Made by a program: the position numbers and the translations under genes
Assembly (NCBI GenBank): GCA_022825005.1
Contig: JAJDYU010000042.1
Location: 20,949-84,948, forward strand
Origin: Acidimicrobiia bacterium
GTDB taxonomy: Bacteria > Actinomycetota > Acidimicrobiia > Acidimicrobiales > Bin134
Reading direction: 5' to 3'
DNA: 64,000 nt
Shown: positions 34,323 to 41,107 of the stretch, piece by piece
Layout: each line of letters starts with the position of its first letter
Position numbering within the stretch: position 1 is the first letter of the stretch
The notes under the pieces: generated by a model
The model's input: the letters and a program-made list of their open reading frames with translations, nothing else
Told to the model about the DNA's origin: nothing
The model's database searches: none

Positions 34323-34541
34323 ATGGCCGTGCCCTGGTGCGAGCCCTGCGACCGCTTCTGGAACCCCGGCTCTGTAACCGAAGCCGGAGAGTGCCCCACC
34401 TGCGGCACCCCCGTAGAAACCCCACCCTACGCAGCCCCCCCACCCCGCCAAAAAGTCCCCTGGCACTTCTGGCTAGCCATAACCGCCGCCGGAATCTACC
34501 TCGCATGGCGCGCCATCCAAGGCATCGGCTCGCTGTTTTGA
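34323..34541 (+). CDS. small zinc-ribbon membrane protein
   Basis: A 72-residue protein. Cys6, Cys9, Cys24 and Cys27 form two CxxC knuckles (CEPC and CPTC), a likely zinc ribbon. A Pro-rich linker follows, then a membrane helix at about 47-64 (WHFWLAITAAGIYLAW). The function is unknown. Its last codons (from Trp62, WRAIQGIGSLF) recur at 35919 as WRAIQGIALLS, on the far side of the PIN gene pair. This suggests the pair was inserted at the gene's 3' end. Confidence 0.7.
   Translation: MAVPWCEPCDRFWNPGSVTEAGECPTCGTPVETPPYAAPPPRQKVPWHFWLAITAAGIYLAWRAIQGIGSLF
34506..34527 (+). repeat. left direct repeat flanking the PIN cassette
   Basis: The 22 bases at 34506-34527 are identical to 35919-35940, and similarity continues for about 18 more bases through the TGA stop. 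The left copy is the real 3' end of the zinc-ribbon gene. This is the geometry left by site-specific insertion at a gene's 3' end. Confidence 0.8.
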
Positions 34542-34560
34542 GAGGCAGCGGCTGCGCCCC

Positions 34561-34583
34561 TCATGAATGATGTCCCCTGCGGG
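34561..34583 (+). repeat. dispersed 23-bp motif, copy 1
   Basis: TCATGAATGATGTCCCCTGC followed by GGG. A copy with four mismatches lies at 36563-36585 and a shorter one at 37111-37128. Here it is part of a hairpin. All three copies lie in the accessory island near gene ends. Confidence 0.55.
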
Positions 34584-34593
34584 TTTGCAGGGG
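34574..34593 (+). terminator. stem-loop after the zinc-ribbon gene
   Basis: CCCCTGC (34574-34580) pairs with GCAGGGG (34587-34593) around a 6-base loop, 33 bases after the stop. There is no U-tract, so a classic intrinsic terminator is doubtful. It could be a transcript-end stabiliser or a recombination site. Confidence 0.35.
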
Positions 34594-34640
34594 GCTCATG
34601 CGAAATTGGGTAGTGACCCTCTAGTTGCACCCCGCCTAGC

Positions 34641-35411
34641 ATGCTTGAGATGAGCGAGAGCCATGTGAGGTTCCACCTTGGTGGTGAGGTGACGATTGAG
34701 GCGCTCTCCAACGCGTTCGCTCGGTTCTTCCAGGTACTCGAGGCCTTGCAAGAGAGCCACAGTGCAGAGGTCCGGTGGGTACTCGCAGGTCTTGACTACG
34801 GAAGTGCCGCCGCGTCGGCCCAGGCTGTTCCACTGGATGACGAAGCTCACCGGCTGATCCCAGCCATGTGCGACAACTTCATAGATGCTGCTCAACGGGT
34901 GCAGGGCGGAAACGCCGATCTGGAGTTTCCTTTACACAAACAGATGTACGAACTAATGGCTCTCGCAAACGAGGCTCACCCTGTCACGGTTCAGACCAAT
35001 GGGAAGCAAGTCGTTGTTGAAGCCCCCTTGGATCCGTTAGCCCTTTCTGAGACCGAATGGCCAGAGGAGGACCCGAGGTCTATTGGGACCGTTCGTGGCC
35101 GGGTCGAAACGCTGTCCAGACGCAAAGGCCTTAGCTTCAATCTCTATGAACTCTCTTCAAACAGAGCTGTGAAGTGTTATTTGAGCCACGACCAAGAGGA
35201 AACCATGCGCGACGTTTGGGGGCACGTTGCCGATGTGACGGGTACTGTCGGCCGAGACGCCAAGACCGACAGGCCGCTTTGGGTCCGACAAGTGACCAAA
35301 ATAGATCCTGTCGAAGAGGGAGACCCGGATGGTTACCTAAGGGCTAGGGGAGTTATCCGGATTTCTGAGCCAGCCGAAGTCCTGGTCAGGCAAATGAGAG
35401 ATGACCAGTAG
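34641..35411 (+). CDS. unknown protein paired with a PIN-domain toxin (candidate antitoxin)
   Basis: A 256-residue soluble protein I cannot assign. It begins HVRFHLGGEVTIEALSNAF, a beta strand and helix, has a helical middle (LHKQMYELMALANEA) and a beta-rich C-terminal region with RGRVETLSRRKGLSFNLYEL and LWVRQVTKIDPVEE. The stop overlaps the PIN gene start (ATGA), which is typical of toxin-antitoxin operons. It is much larger than a normal antitoxin and has no recognisable DNA-binding domain. ATG 34650 is an alternative start. It may be an inhibitor or a sensor. Confidence 0.6.
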   Translation: MLEMSESHVRFHLGGEVTIEALSNAFARFFQVLEALQESHSAEVRWVLAGLDYGSAAASAQAVPLDDEAHRLIPAMCDNFIDAAQRVQGGNADLEFPLHKQMYELMALANEAHPVTVQTNGKQVVVEAPLDPLALSETEWPEEDPRSIGTVRGRVETLSRRKGLSFNLYELSSNRAVKCYLSHDQEETMRDVWGHVADVTGTVGRDAKTDRPLWVRQVTKIDPVEEGDPDGYLRARGVIRISEPAEVLVRQMRDDQ

Positions 35412-35892
35412 GCAAAGCCGGGTCTACCTTGACGCCAACGTCCTGATCGCATTCGTGGCAAATGAACAGGACCGAGCGGATGTCATAGAGGCCGTGCTTG
35501 AGGATGCGCGAGACGAGAAGATCGAATTGTTTACTTCGGTCTTGTCGATTGCCGAAGTTGCCTATATCTCCACCGATCAGCCTGGTGTTGACCCTCTGGA
35601 TAGCGAAGAGGTAATCGATCAGCTCTGGGTTCCTGCATCGCCGATCAACATGACAGACGTCTCAATCAGAGTCGTCCGTGAGGCTCGTGCATTCATCCGC
35701 AAGTCAAGGGGCCCTGCGAGGAGGACAGTGAAACCCGCCGATGCAATCCACCTAGCGTCCGCGGCCATAAGTCGATGCGATCGCTTCTTCACATACGAAG
35801 GTGAATCGACCCGAGCACAATGGCAGGGTTTGACCGGATTGAACGTTGTTGAGCCCTTCTTGGATGAGCCACGGCTAATTCTCGGAGGCTGA
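35401..35892 (+). CDS. PIN-domain ribonuclease, toxin-like
   Basis: A 163-residue PIN-domain protein. The acidic residues are Asp11 (YLDANVLI), Glu52 (LSIAEVAY) and Asp114 (KPADAIHLASA); the fourth site, usually Asp in a TxD motif, is Glu133 in FFTYEGES. PIN toxins cut RNA, often tRNA or rRNA, in VapBC-type systems. The start overlaps the upstream partner. Base composition is a little lower in GC than the flanks, and the pair is bounded by direct repeats, so transfer is likely. Confidence 0.82.
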   Translation: MTSRQSRVYLDANVLIAFVANEQDRADVIEAVLEDARDEKIELFTSVLSIAEVAYISTDQPGVDPLDSEEVIDQLWVPASPINMTDVSIRVVREARAFIRKSRGPARRTVKPADAIHLASAAISRCDRFFTYEGESTRAQWQGLTGLNVVEPFLDEPRLILGG

Positions 35893-35918
35893 AGGCATCC
35901 GTCGCCGTCTAACCAAAT

Positions 35919-35940
35919 TGGCGCGCCATCCAAGGCATCG
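35919..35940 (+). repeat. right direct repeat flanking the PIN cassette
   Basis: Identical over 22 bases to 34506-34527. Read in the same frame it encodes WRAIQGIALLS then a stop, close to the real C-terminus WRAIQGIGSLF of the zinc-ribbon protein. No further upstream homology to that gene is seen, so this is a 3'-end remnant rather than a second gene. Confidence 0.8.
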
Positions 35941-36046
35941 CTTTGCTGTCATGAGGGGCTGAGAATCCCGCTAGCGGCAATCCGGTATGTTTCGGGAGAC
36001 GGAGACGGCTGGGCGGCGTTCTACGTCTAGTCGGGAAAGGGGCACC

Positions 36047-36358
36047 ATGGACGACGGCAATGGAAACAGTGGGATCAGCGTTGGGATAACGGCGATCTCG
36101 AGGTTCAATTCGATCGGGATCGCGGCGGTCGCGGGCTTCAACGCTATCGGGGCTGCGGCGGTGGCCTTCCTCAACGCGATGGGGATCGTCACCTTCGGTG
36201 TGGTGAACTCCATGGGCCTGGTCACCATTCGCGGCGTGAACTCCATCGGCCTCGTGGCCATCGGAGGCGTCAACTCCATCGGCCTCGTAGCCGTCGGCGG
36301 CGTCAACAGCGCCGGCCTAGTAGCCATCGGCAGCGGATCAACCACCAGCCTCGTCTAG
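36047..36358 (+). CDS. 11-residue-repeat solenoid protein
   Basis: A 103-residue protein almost entirely made of eight repeats with an exact 11-residue period, starting at Gly13, 24, 35, 46, 57, 68, 79 and 90. The later consensus is G-L-V-A-I-G-G-V-N-S-I, with an invariant Gly and near-invariant Asn. This regular alternation of small, hydrophobic and Asn residues suggests a beta-solenoid or a membrane-inserting amphipathic sheet. There is no signal peptide. ATG 36047 has AAGGGG five bases upstream. I do not know the family or function. Confidence 0.65.
   Translation: MDDGNGNSGISVGITAISRFNSIGIAAVAGFNAIGAAAVAFLNAMGIVTFGVVNSMGLVTIRGVNSIGLVAIGGVNSIGLVAVGGVNSAGLVAIGSGSTTSLV
36083..36346 (+). repeat. 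eight in-frame 33-bp tandem repeats
   Basis: Units of 33 bases with no spacers encode the 11-residue solenoid. The 5' units have diverged; the 3' units are close, with GGCGTSAACTCCATCGGCCT recurring. Growth appears to have occurred at the 3' end. Confidence 0.85.
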
Positions 36359-36376
36359 CCCCACCTTCAGAAGTAT

Positions 36377-36568
36377 GTGTTCATCGCTAGTAACGCTTCG
36401 CCAGCACCGGTTCTCATGAGTCCTGAGGACCTCGAGGCTCTAGAGGAGACTCTGGCCATTCTTGGGGACCCCCAGGCCATGAAGGAGATCGCCGAAGGCG
36501 AACGTGATCTTATGAACGGCGATGTCGTAGTCGGTGTCGAGGCCGTCAAAGCACTGCTCCCTTCATGA
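36377..36568 (+). pseudogene. truncated Phd/YefM-type antitoxin relic
   Basis: A 63-codon frame from GTG 36377. The segment VLMSPEDLEALEETLAIL and the following DPQAMKEIAEGE are typical of the C-terminal half of Phd/YefM antitoxins, which binds the toxin. The N-terminal DNA-binding half is missing: the solenoid gene's stop lies just 18 bases upstream in the same frame. No RelE or Doc toxin follows. It may be a decayed fragment or a minimal antitoxin that blocks a toxin encoded elsewhere. Confidence 0.55.
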
Positions 36569-36585
36569 TTGATGCCCCCTGTGGG
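36563..36585 (+). repeat. dispersed 23-bp motif, copy 2
   Basis: TCATGATTGATGCCCCCTGT followed by GGG, matching copy 1 at 19 of 23 bases. It overlaps the end of the antitoxin relic. A pairing 3' arm is not as clear as in copy 1. Confidence 0.5.
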
Positions 36586-36593
36586 CAATACAG

Positions 36594-37043
36594 CTAGCGG
36601 CGGGCGGAGCGGGAGGCTTTGTAGATGGTGACGAACTCGTCGATGGAGGTGCGGGCGACGACTTCGGCCACTAACTCGAGAGGCAGATCGCCGAGCTTGC
36701 GGAAGCGGACGCATGACTTGCCCATGTTCAGTTTCTTGCCGGTGGCCAGGTAGCGCTCTTTGAACCACTTCTCGACCGACTCATCGCCGTACACATTGGT
36801 GAGGTAGAGCGACATGTACTGCTTCTGAGAGGCCAGAGCGATGTACATGAGCGGCTGGCCGTTGTACGTGTCGGCCAGCACGCTGAGGGGCACGACATAC
36901 GAGATCATCCCGTACTGCATGACCTCCTCGTAGCCGTCAGGCAGGTTGGCGAGGATCACCTCCCGCACCGCGCCAACGGCCTCCCTCCGGCTGTCGTCGA
37001 GCTCCAAAAGGAACTCCTCCGCGGTAGTGGCATCGCTCTGCAC
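36594..37043 (-). CDS. DUF1801 domain protein
   Basis: A 149-residue protein of the DUF1801 (YdhG-like) family. Characteristic parts are LPDGYEEVMQYGMISYVVP, then MYIALASQKQYMSLYL, and KLNMGKSCVRFRKLGDLPLELV before the C-terminal helix. These small proteins resemble frataxin folds, but their function is unsettled. GTG 37043 is chosen because GGAGG lies six bases upstream; longer forms run into the P450 leader on the other strand. Confidence 0.8.
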   Translation of the reverse strand: MQSDATTAEEFLLELDDSRREAVGAVREVILANLPDGYEEVMQYGMISYVVPLSVLADTYNGQPLMYIALASQKQYMSLYLTNVYGDESVEKWFKERYLATGKKLNMGKSCVRFRKLGDLPLELVAEVVARTSIDEFVTIYKASRSARR

Positions 37044-37110
37044 TGGCTTCCTCCCGGGTAGTTGGGCCTGTTGACAACCTGTGGAAACTAGCGGAAAAGA
37101 CGGATTCTGC

Positions 37111-37128
37111 ATTGACACCCCCTGCGGG
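37111..37128 (+). repeat. dispersed motif, copy 3 (partial)
   Basis: ATTGACACCCCCTGCGGG, matching the second half of copies 1 and 2 with three or fewer mismatches. It lies in the divergent gap between the DUF1801 and P450 genes and marks the right edge of the island. Confidence 0.4.
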
Positions 37129-37221
37129 CTACCCGGAGGGGCGCTACTCTCCATTTGCCGAGCACCGTGTTCAAATCTGCAAGCTGGAGCGCGGCAGATG
37201 AACCTGAGGAGGGGAAGATCC

Positions 37222-38463
37222 GTGACCGATGCGACCTCAGTGGCGGTAGGAGTGGATCCGGGATCGGACGAACCAGACCTGTACTGGGATCCTTTCGACG
37301 AAGAGCTTGATGCCAATCCGCACGCGGCATGGAAGGCGATGCGCGACTATGCCCCGGTCTACCGCAATGATCGCTTCGACTTCTGGGCATTGTCGCGATA
37401 TGAGGATGTGGAATTGGCCCATCGCCTTCACGGCCAATACCTGTCATCGCACGGGGTCACGCTGGAACAGCTCACCCCCGAGCGGATGCAGACCGGTATG
37501 ATGATTATGACTGATCCTCCCGAGCACACCCGATTGCGGTCGCTCATGAGCCGAGCCTTTACTCCGCGCCGGGTTTCTGACCTGGAAGGGGCGATCCGGG
37601 CTTATTGCCGAGACCTGTTGGCGGTGTGGGAGCCCGGCACCGATTTCGACCTCGTCGGGCAGTTCGGTGGCGAACTGCCGGCCCAGGTGATTGCCGAACT
37701 GCTCGGCGTACCCGCCGCCGATCGCGAAGAGATTCACCGCGACATCGACGCAGTCTTCCACATTGAGCCCGGCGTCGGTATGGTGAACGACACTTCCATA
37801 CTGGCAATGGCCAAATTGCACGAATACCTCCACGGACTCATCACCGAACGGGCGGCGAGTCCCGGGGAGGACTTGTTGTCGGCACTCACCGACTCCGAGA
37901 TAGACGATGAAACTGGAGGGCGGCGAAACCTTTCTTACGAAGAGATGGCCGATTTCGGTGTGCTGCTCATAACCGCAGGAACTGAGACCGTGGGCAAGCT
38001 CATTGGCTGGGCCGGATTGTTGCTAGGTGAACACCTCGACCAGCAGCAGTACCTCAGAGACAATCCTGCCGCCATCCCTAATGCCATCGAGGAGACGCTT
38101 CGCTACGAAGCGCCCTCGCCGGTGCAGGGCCGATGGATTGAAGAGCCTGTCGAACTGCACGGTGTGACCATTCCGGCTGACTCAAGGGTACTGTTGCTCA
38201 CCGGAGCGGCCGGGCGAGACGAGCGCAAGTTTCCCGAACCCGACCGCTACGACGTCCGGCGCAACCTGGACCGGCACGTCTCCTTTGGCTACGGCGTCCA
38301 CTTCTGCCTTGGCGCTGCGCTAGCCCGCCTCGAGGGGCGCGTGGCCCTAGAGGAGACGCTGGCCCACACGGGGGGGTTCACCTCCGACCGGGAGCGGTCG
38401 GAGCAGATTCACACCAGCACCGTGCGGGGCTGGGAAACGGTTGCGGTTCGAAGCGAGCGGTGA
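37222..38463 (+). CDS. cytochrome P450
   Basis: A 413-residue bacterial class I P450. The I-helix motif is LLITAGTETVGKL, the ExxR motif is EETLRYEAP, and the heme loop is SFGYGVHFCLGAALARLEG with Cys362 as the heme ligand. It would hydroxylate a small hydrophobic substrate using ferredoxin electrons; no redox partner is adjacent. GTG 37222 has GAGGAGGGG seven bases upstream, better than ATG 37198. It is followed by a SnoaL-like gene, possibly co-transcribed. Confidence 0.93.
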   Translation: MTDATSVAVGVDPGSDEPDLYWDPFDEELDANPHAAWKAMRDYAPVYRNDRFDFWALSRYEDVELAHRLHGQYLSSHGVTLEQLTPERMQTGMMIMTDPPEHTRLRSLMSRAFTPRRVSDLEGAIRAYCRDLLAVWEPGTDFDLVGQFGGELPAQVIAELLGVPAADREEIHRDIDAVFHIEPGVGMVNDTSILAMAKLHEYLHGLITERAASPGEDLLSALTDSEIDDETGGRRNLSYEEMADFGVLLITAGTETVGKLIGWAGLLLGEHLDQQQYLRDNPAAIPNAIEETLRYEAPSPVQGRWIEEPVELHGVTIPADSRVLLLTGAAGRDERKFPEPDRYDVRRNLDRHVSFGYGVHFCLGAALARLEGRVALEETLAHTGGFTSDRERSEQIHTSTVRGWETVAVRSER

Positions 38464-38500
38464 CTGGTTCTCGCCGATGCTGTGAGATATTGGAGGAGCG

Positions 38501-39001
38501 GTGAGCGAAGTCGAAGAGTTGCAGTCGTTGGTATCGGAGCTGCAAGCCCGGGTGCGACGACTTGAAGACCAACGGGAGATCGAGCAGCTCGTAGCCCGAT
38601 ACGGTCCCGCCGTCGATAGTGGGTCGGACAGGGCCGCCGCGGCACTCTGGACCGTCGATGGGACCTTTGACGCGGTTGGCGCGCTTGAGATGCAGGGTCG
38701 TGAGGAGATTGCCGACATGGTTCGCAGCGATGGCCATCAGGGGTTGATCAAGAACGGTTGTGGCCATGTGCTCACCGTGCCCCACGTTGTGGTCGACGGC
38801 GATGAGGCGGTGGGCCGGAGCTACGCCCTGAACATTCAATGGGATGGCGATGCGGGACGGTTTTGGATCGCACGGCTTTCGGCCAACACATGGCGATGGG
38901 TTCGCACCCCCGACGGGTGGCGAATCTCAGAGCGGGTGAATGCCAACCTCGACGGCACTCCCGAACACCGCCAGATGCTGTCGCCCCCTAACCTGGCTTA
39001 G
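38501..39001 (+). CDS. SnoaL-like (NTF2-fold) protein
   Basis: A 166-residue protein with an N-terminal coiled segment (VEELQSLVSELQARVRRLED) and then the SnoaL_4 pattern REIEQLVARYGPAVDSG, LKN-like loop and RWVRTPDGWRISERVNANL end. GTG 38501 follows TGGAGGAGC. It lies 37 bases after the P450 and converges with the dehydrogenase pair. Probably acts on a small hydrophobic compound; the substrate is unknown. Confidence 0.78.
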   Translation: MSEVEELQSLVSELQARVRRLEDQREIEQLVARYGPAVDSGSDRAAAALWTVDGTFDAVGALEMQGREEIADMVRSDGHQGLIKNGCGHVLTVPHVVVDGDEAVGRSYALNIQWDGDAGRFWIARLSANTWRWVRTPDGWRISERVNANLDGTPEHRQMLSPPNLA

Positions 39002-39004
39002 GTT

Positions 39005-39826
39005 TCAGCGCGCCGCGGTGGCGTCCAGAGCTGCCTGCGTGACCTCGTCGAACGACCCCAGAGGTACACCGATCTCGGCCGCGGTGCTTCGGGCCACGAG
39101 AACGTCCTTGTGGATAAAATGGCCTGCGGCGTCGAGCAGCGTCTCAACCGAGCCCATGGCCGCCAACAAATCGAGGGCGTGGCTCGAACCGCTGCAACCG
39201 TTGAGCGCGCGAGCCACCTCAGCGCCGTTCAGTTCGAACCCCTCGGCGAGTCTGGCAGCATCGATGGCGAGTTGCACTTGGGCCCCAAAGAGGAGGTTGT
39301 TAAGCAGCTTCACCCGTTGGCCCGTTCCGGTGGGTCCGAAGTGCACGGCGCGACTGGCGTAGGCCTCGAACAGCGGGCGGCAGGCGTCCACCCGGTCGGC
39401 GGCACCTCCGACAAAGAGCGTCAGGCTGCCGTCTGCCACCTGCGCAGGCCCACCGCTACCCGGTGCATCCACGACACAGACGCCCCGATTCTCAGCCGCT
39501 GCGGCAGCCGCTTCCATCGTGGTCGGGCTAGCCGTGGTGTGCACCACGAAGGTGCAACCGGCCTGCGCTGCGTCGATGAGGCCATCCTCAAGAAGAATCT
39601 CGCGCACCTGCTGATCGCTGTAGACATACACGATCACCATCGTCTGGCCCTGGGCGATGTGGTGGAGATGATCCACGACGCGAGCTCCCGCCGCTTGGAG
39701 TTCTTGTCTCACTTGGGTTCGCCGGGCATATGCGGTCACGCGGTGGCCAGCGCCCAGTAGCCGGTGCACCAGAGGGCGGCCCATCTCGCCGGTGCCAACG
39801 ATTCCGACGTCAAGAGGGGTCGTCAT
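39005..39826 (-). CDS. 3-hydroxyisobutyrate dehydrogenase-like NAD(P) oxidoreductase
   Basis: A 273-residue beta-hydroxyacid dehydrogenase. The Rossmann loop is VGIVGTGEMGRPLVHRLL; the substrate motif is DAPGSGGPAQVADGSL; the catalytic-lysine segment is GTGQRVKLLNNLL. The C-terminal helix bundle includes RSTAAEIGVPLG. It oxidises or reduces a 3-hydroxy acid. It is the downstream partner of the zinc alcohol dehydrogenase, overlapping it by 4 bases, so both probably act on one pathway. Confidence 0.88.
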   Translation of the reverse strand: MTTPLDVGIVGTGEMGRPLVHRLLGAGHRVTAYARRTQVRQELQAAGARVVDHLHHIAQGQTMVIVYVYSDQQVREILLEDGLIDAAQAGCTFVVHTTASPTTMEAAAAAAENRGVCVVDAPGSGGPAQVADGSLTLFVGGAADRVDACRPLFEAYASRAVHFGPTGTGQRVKLLNNLLFGAQVQLAIDAARLAEGFELNGAEVARALNGCSGSSHALDLLAAMGSVETLLDAAGHFIHKDVLVARSTAAEIGVPLGSFDEVTQAALDATAAR

Positions 39827-40878
39827 GGAGTGACAATGATACGAGCCGGACCGTGGGCGCTCCGGGCCTCGTCAAGCGCGGCGGGCACCTCTTCGAGGCC
39901 GACCGTTCGCCCAAACATGGGCCGCACATCGAGGCGGCCAGAGCACACCTCTTCGAATGCCTGATTCCAGTGTGTTATCGAAGGACCGCCCCCAAACTGG
40001 ATGTTGAGGCCCTTTCGCTTGGCGGTCATGGTGTGAATGTGGTCGCCCTCGGGGGGGCCACCGGCCGAGAAGACCCGAGAGCCGCGCTCGCACCCGCGCA
40101 CGATGGCGTCGAGGACACCGGGAACACCCACGCACTCAAAGACGACGCAACCCGGCAGGTTGAGCAGGCCCATCATGTCTTGAATCTGCTCGGGGGATCC
40201 GTAGGCAAGCTCCCGCCATGCGGCGTAAGGCGACACGTCGGCCGGGTCGACGACCACATCGGCACCCATCTCAACGGCAGTCTCGCGCCGACCGGGGACA
40301 AAGTCGGCGGCAACGATGGGCCCGACGCCGAGGCTCCTGAGCGAGGCGATCACCGACAGACCGATGGCACCGCAGCCGATGACCAGGGCGACTTCCTTTG
40401 GCGTCATCGCGGCGCGGGCCGCGTAGCTCCAGCCCACTGAGATGGCGTCGGCAATCGACACCAGTTCGTCGGGCAGATCGCTGGTAACCACCTGGGTCAT
40501 GGCCTCAGTCAGAAGAAAGTACTCCCCGAACCCGCCGGGAGCGTCGGGGGCCTGTCCGACAATTCGAAGCCCATTTGGCGTGACCAGCGCCGGAATGGAG
40601 CTCACCCTGGTGCCTGTGGGCCACTTGCGCTCAGTGTTCGGCCCGTAGTCCACAACCTCGGCGCAATATTCGTGCCCCATGACGATGTCGGCATCCATAT
40701 CGTGGTCGGACAGACCGCTGTCGTCATCGGCATCTGCTCCGGGGTGGTCCATGAAGTGAATGTCCGACGCGCAGATCCCACAGGCCAGCGACCGCACCAA
40801 CACCTGCCCGGCCCCGGGCGTCGGATCGGCCGTGTCTCGGACCTCTATGGCCTCATTCCTCAACACAGCCGCGCGCAC
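39823..40878 (-). CDS. zinc-binding alcohol dehydrogenase family protein
   Basis: A 351-residue medium-chain dehydrogenase. Zinc site elements are SLACGICASDIH and MGHEYCAEVVDYG; the NAD loop is ALVIGCGAIGLSVIASLR. The cluster of four structural Cys found in many ADHs is absent, replaced by a DGMD/Asp-rich linker (HPGADADDDSGLSDHDMD). The stop overlaps the next gene as ATGA. The substrate is unknown. Confidence 0.87.
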   Translation of the reverse strand: MRAAVLRNEAIEVRDTADPTPGAGQVLVRSLACGICASDIHFMDHPGADADDDSGLSDHDMDADIVMGHEYCAEVVDYGPNTERKWPTGTRVSSIPALVTPNGLRIVGQAPDAPGGFGEYFLLTEAMTQVVTSDLPDELVSIADAISVGWSYAARAAMTPKEVALVIGCGAIGLSVIASLRSLGVGPIVAADFVPGRRETAVEMGADVVVDPADVSPYAAWRELAYGSPEQIQDMMGLLNLPGCVVFECVGVPGVLDAIVRGCERGSRVFSAGGPPEGDHIHTMTAKRKGLNIQFGGGPSITHWNQAFEEVCSGRLDVRPMFGRTVGLEEVPAALDEARSAHGPARIIVTP

Positions 40879-40966
40879 TGGGGCACCTTACCCCGCATCT
40901 GGCTCGAATTAGGGGGTGATCGCAGTGGACCAGTGGTAGGAATTGAGGCGGTTTTCTCCACTTCGG

Positions 40967-41044
40967 TGGTCGGGCTGCCGGGATTTGAACCCGGGACCTT
41001 CGGTCCCCCAGACCGACGCGCTAACCAAGCTGCGCCACAGCCCG
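40967..41044 (-). tRNA. tRNA-Pro (GGG anticodon)
   Basis: Read on the minus strand, the acceptor CGGGCTG pairs with CAGCCCG. The D-arm is GCGC-loop-GCGC, the anticodon arm is TCGGT-CTGGGGG-ACCGA with GGG in the loop centre, and the T-arm is CCGGG-TTCAAAT-CCCGG. The discriminator A and CCA end are encoded. The total is 78 nt with CCA. All four stems pair fully, so the gene should be functional; it reads CCC and CCU codons. Confidence 0.97.
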
Positions 41045-41107
41045 CAACGGGGCGAGCATAGTGGGGCTGCGTGGGGGAGCCCCATGCGGATAAGTAGGAT
41101 TGGGGCC

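Noticed and set aside
34574..34593. Strong intrinsic terminator
   Set aside because: The stem is good but no U-tract follows; kept only as a low-confidence hairpin.
36083..36346. CRISPR-like array of 33-bp units
   Set aside because: There are no spacers; the units are contiguous, vary at third positions and keep one reading frame, so it is a protein repeat.
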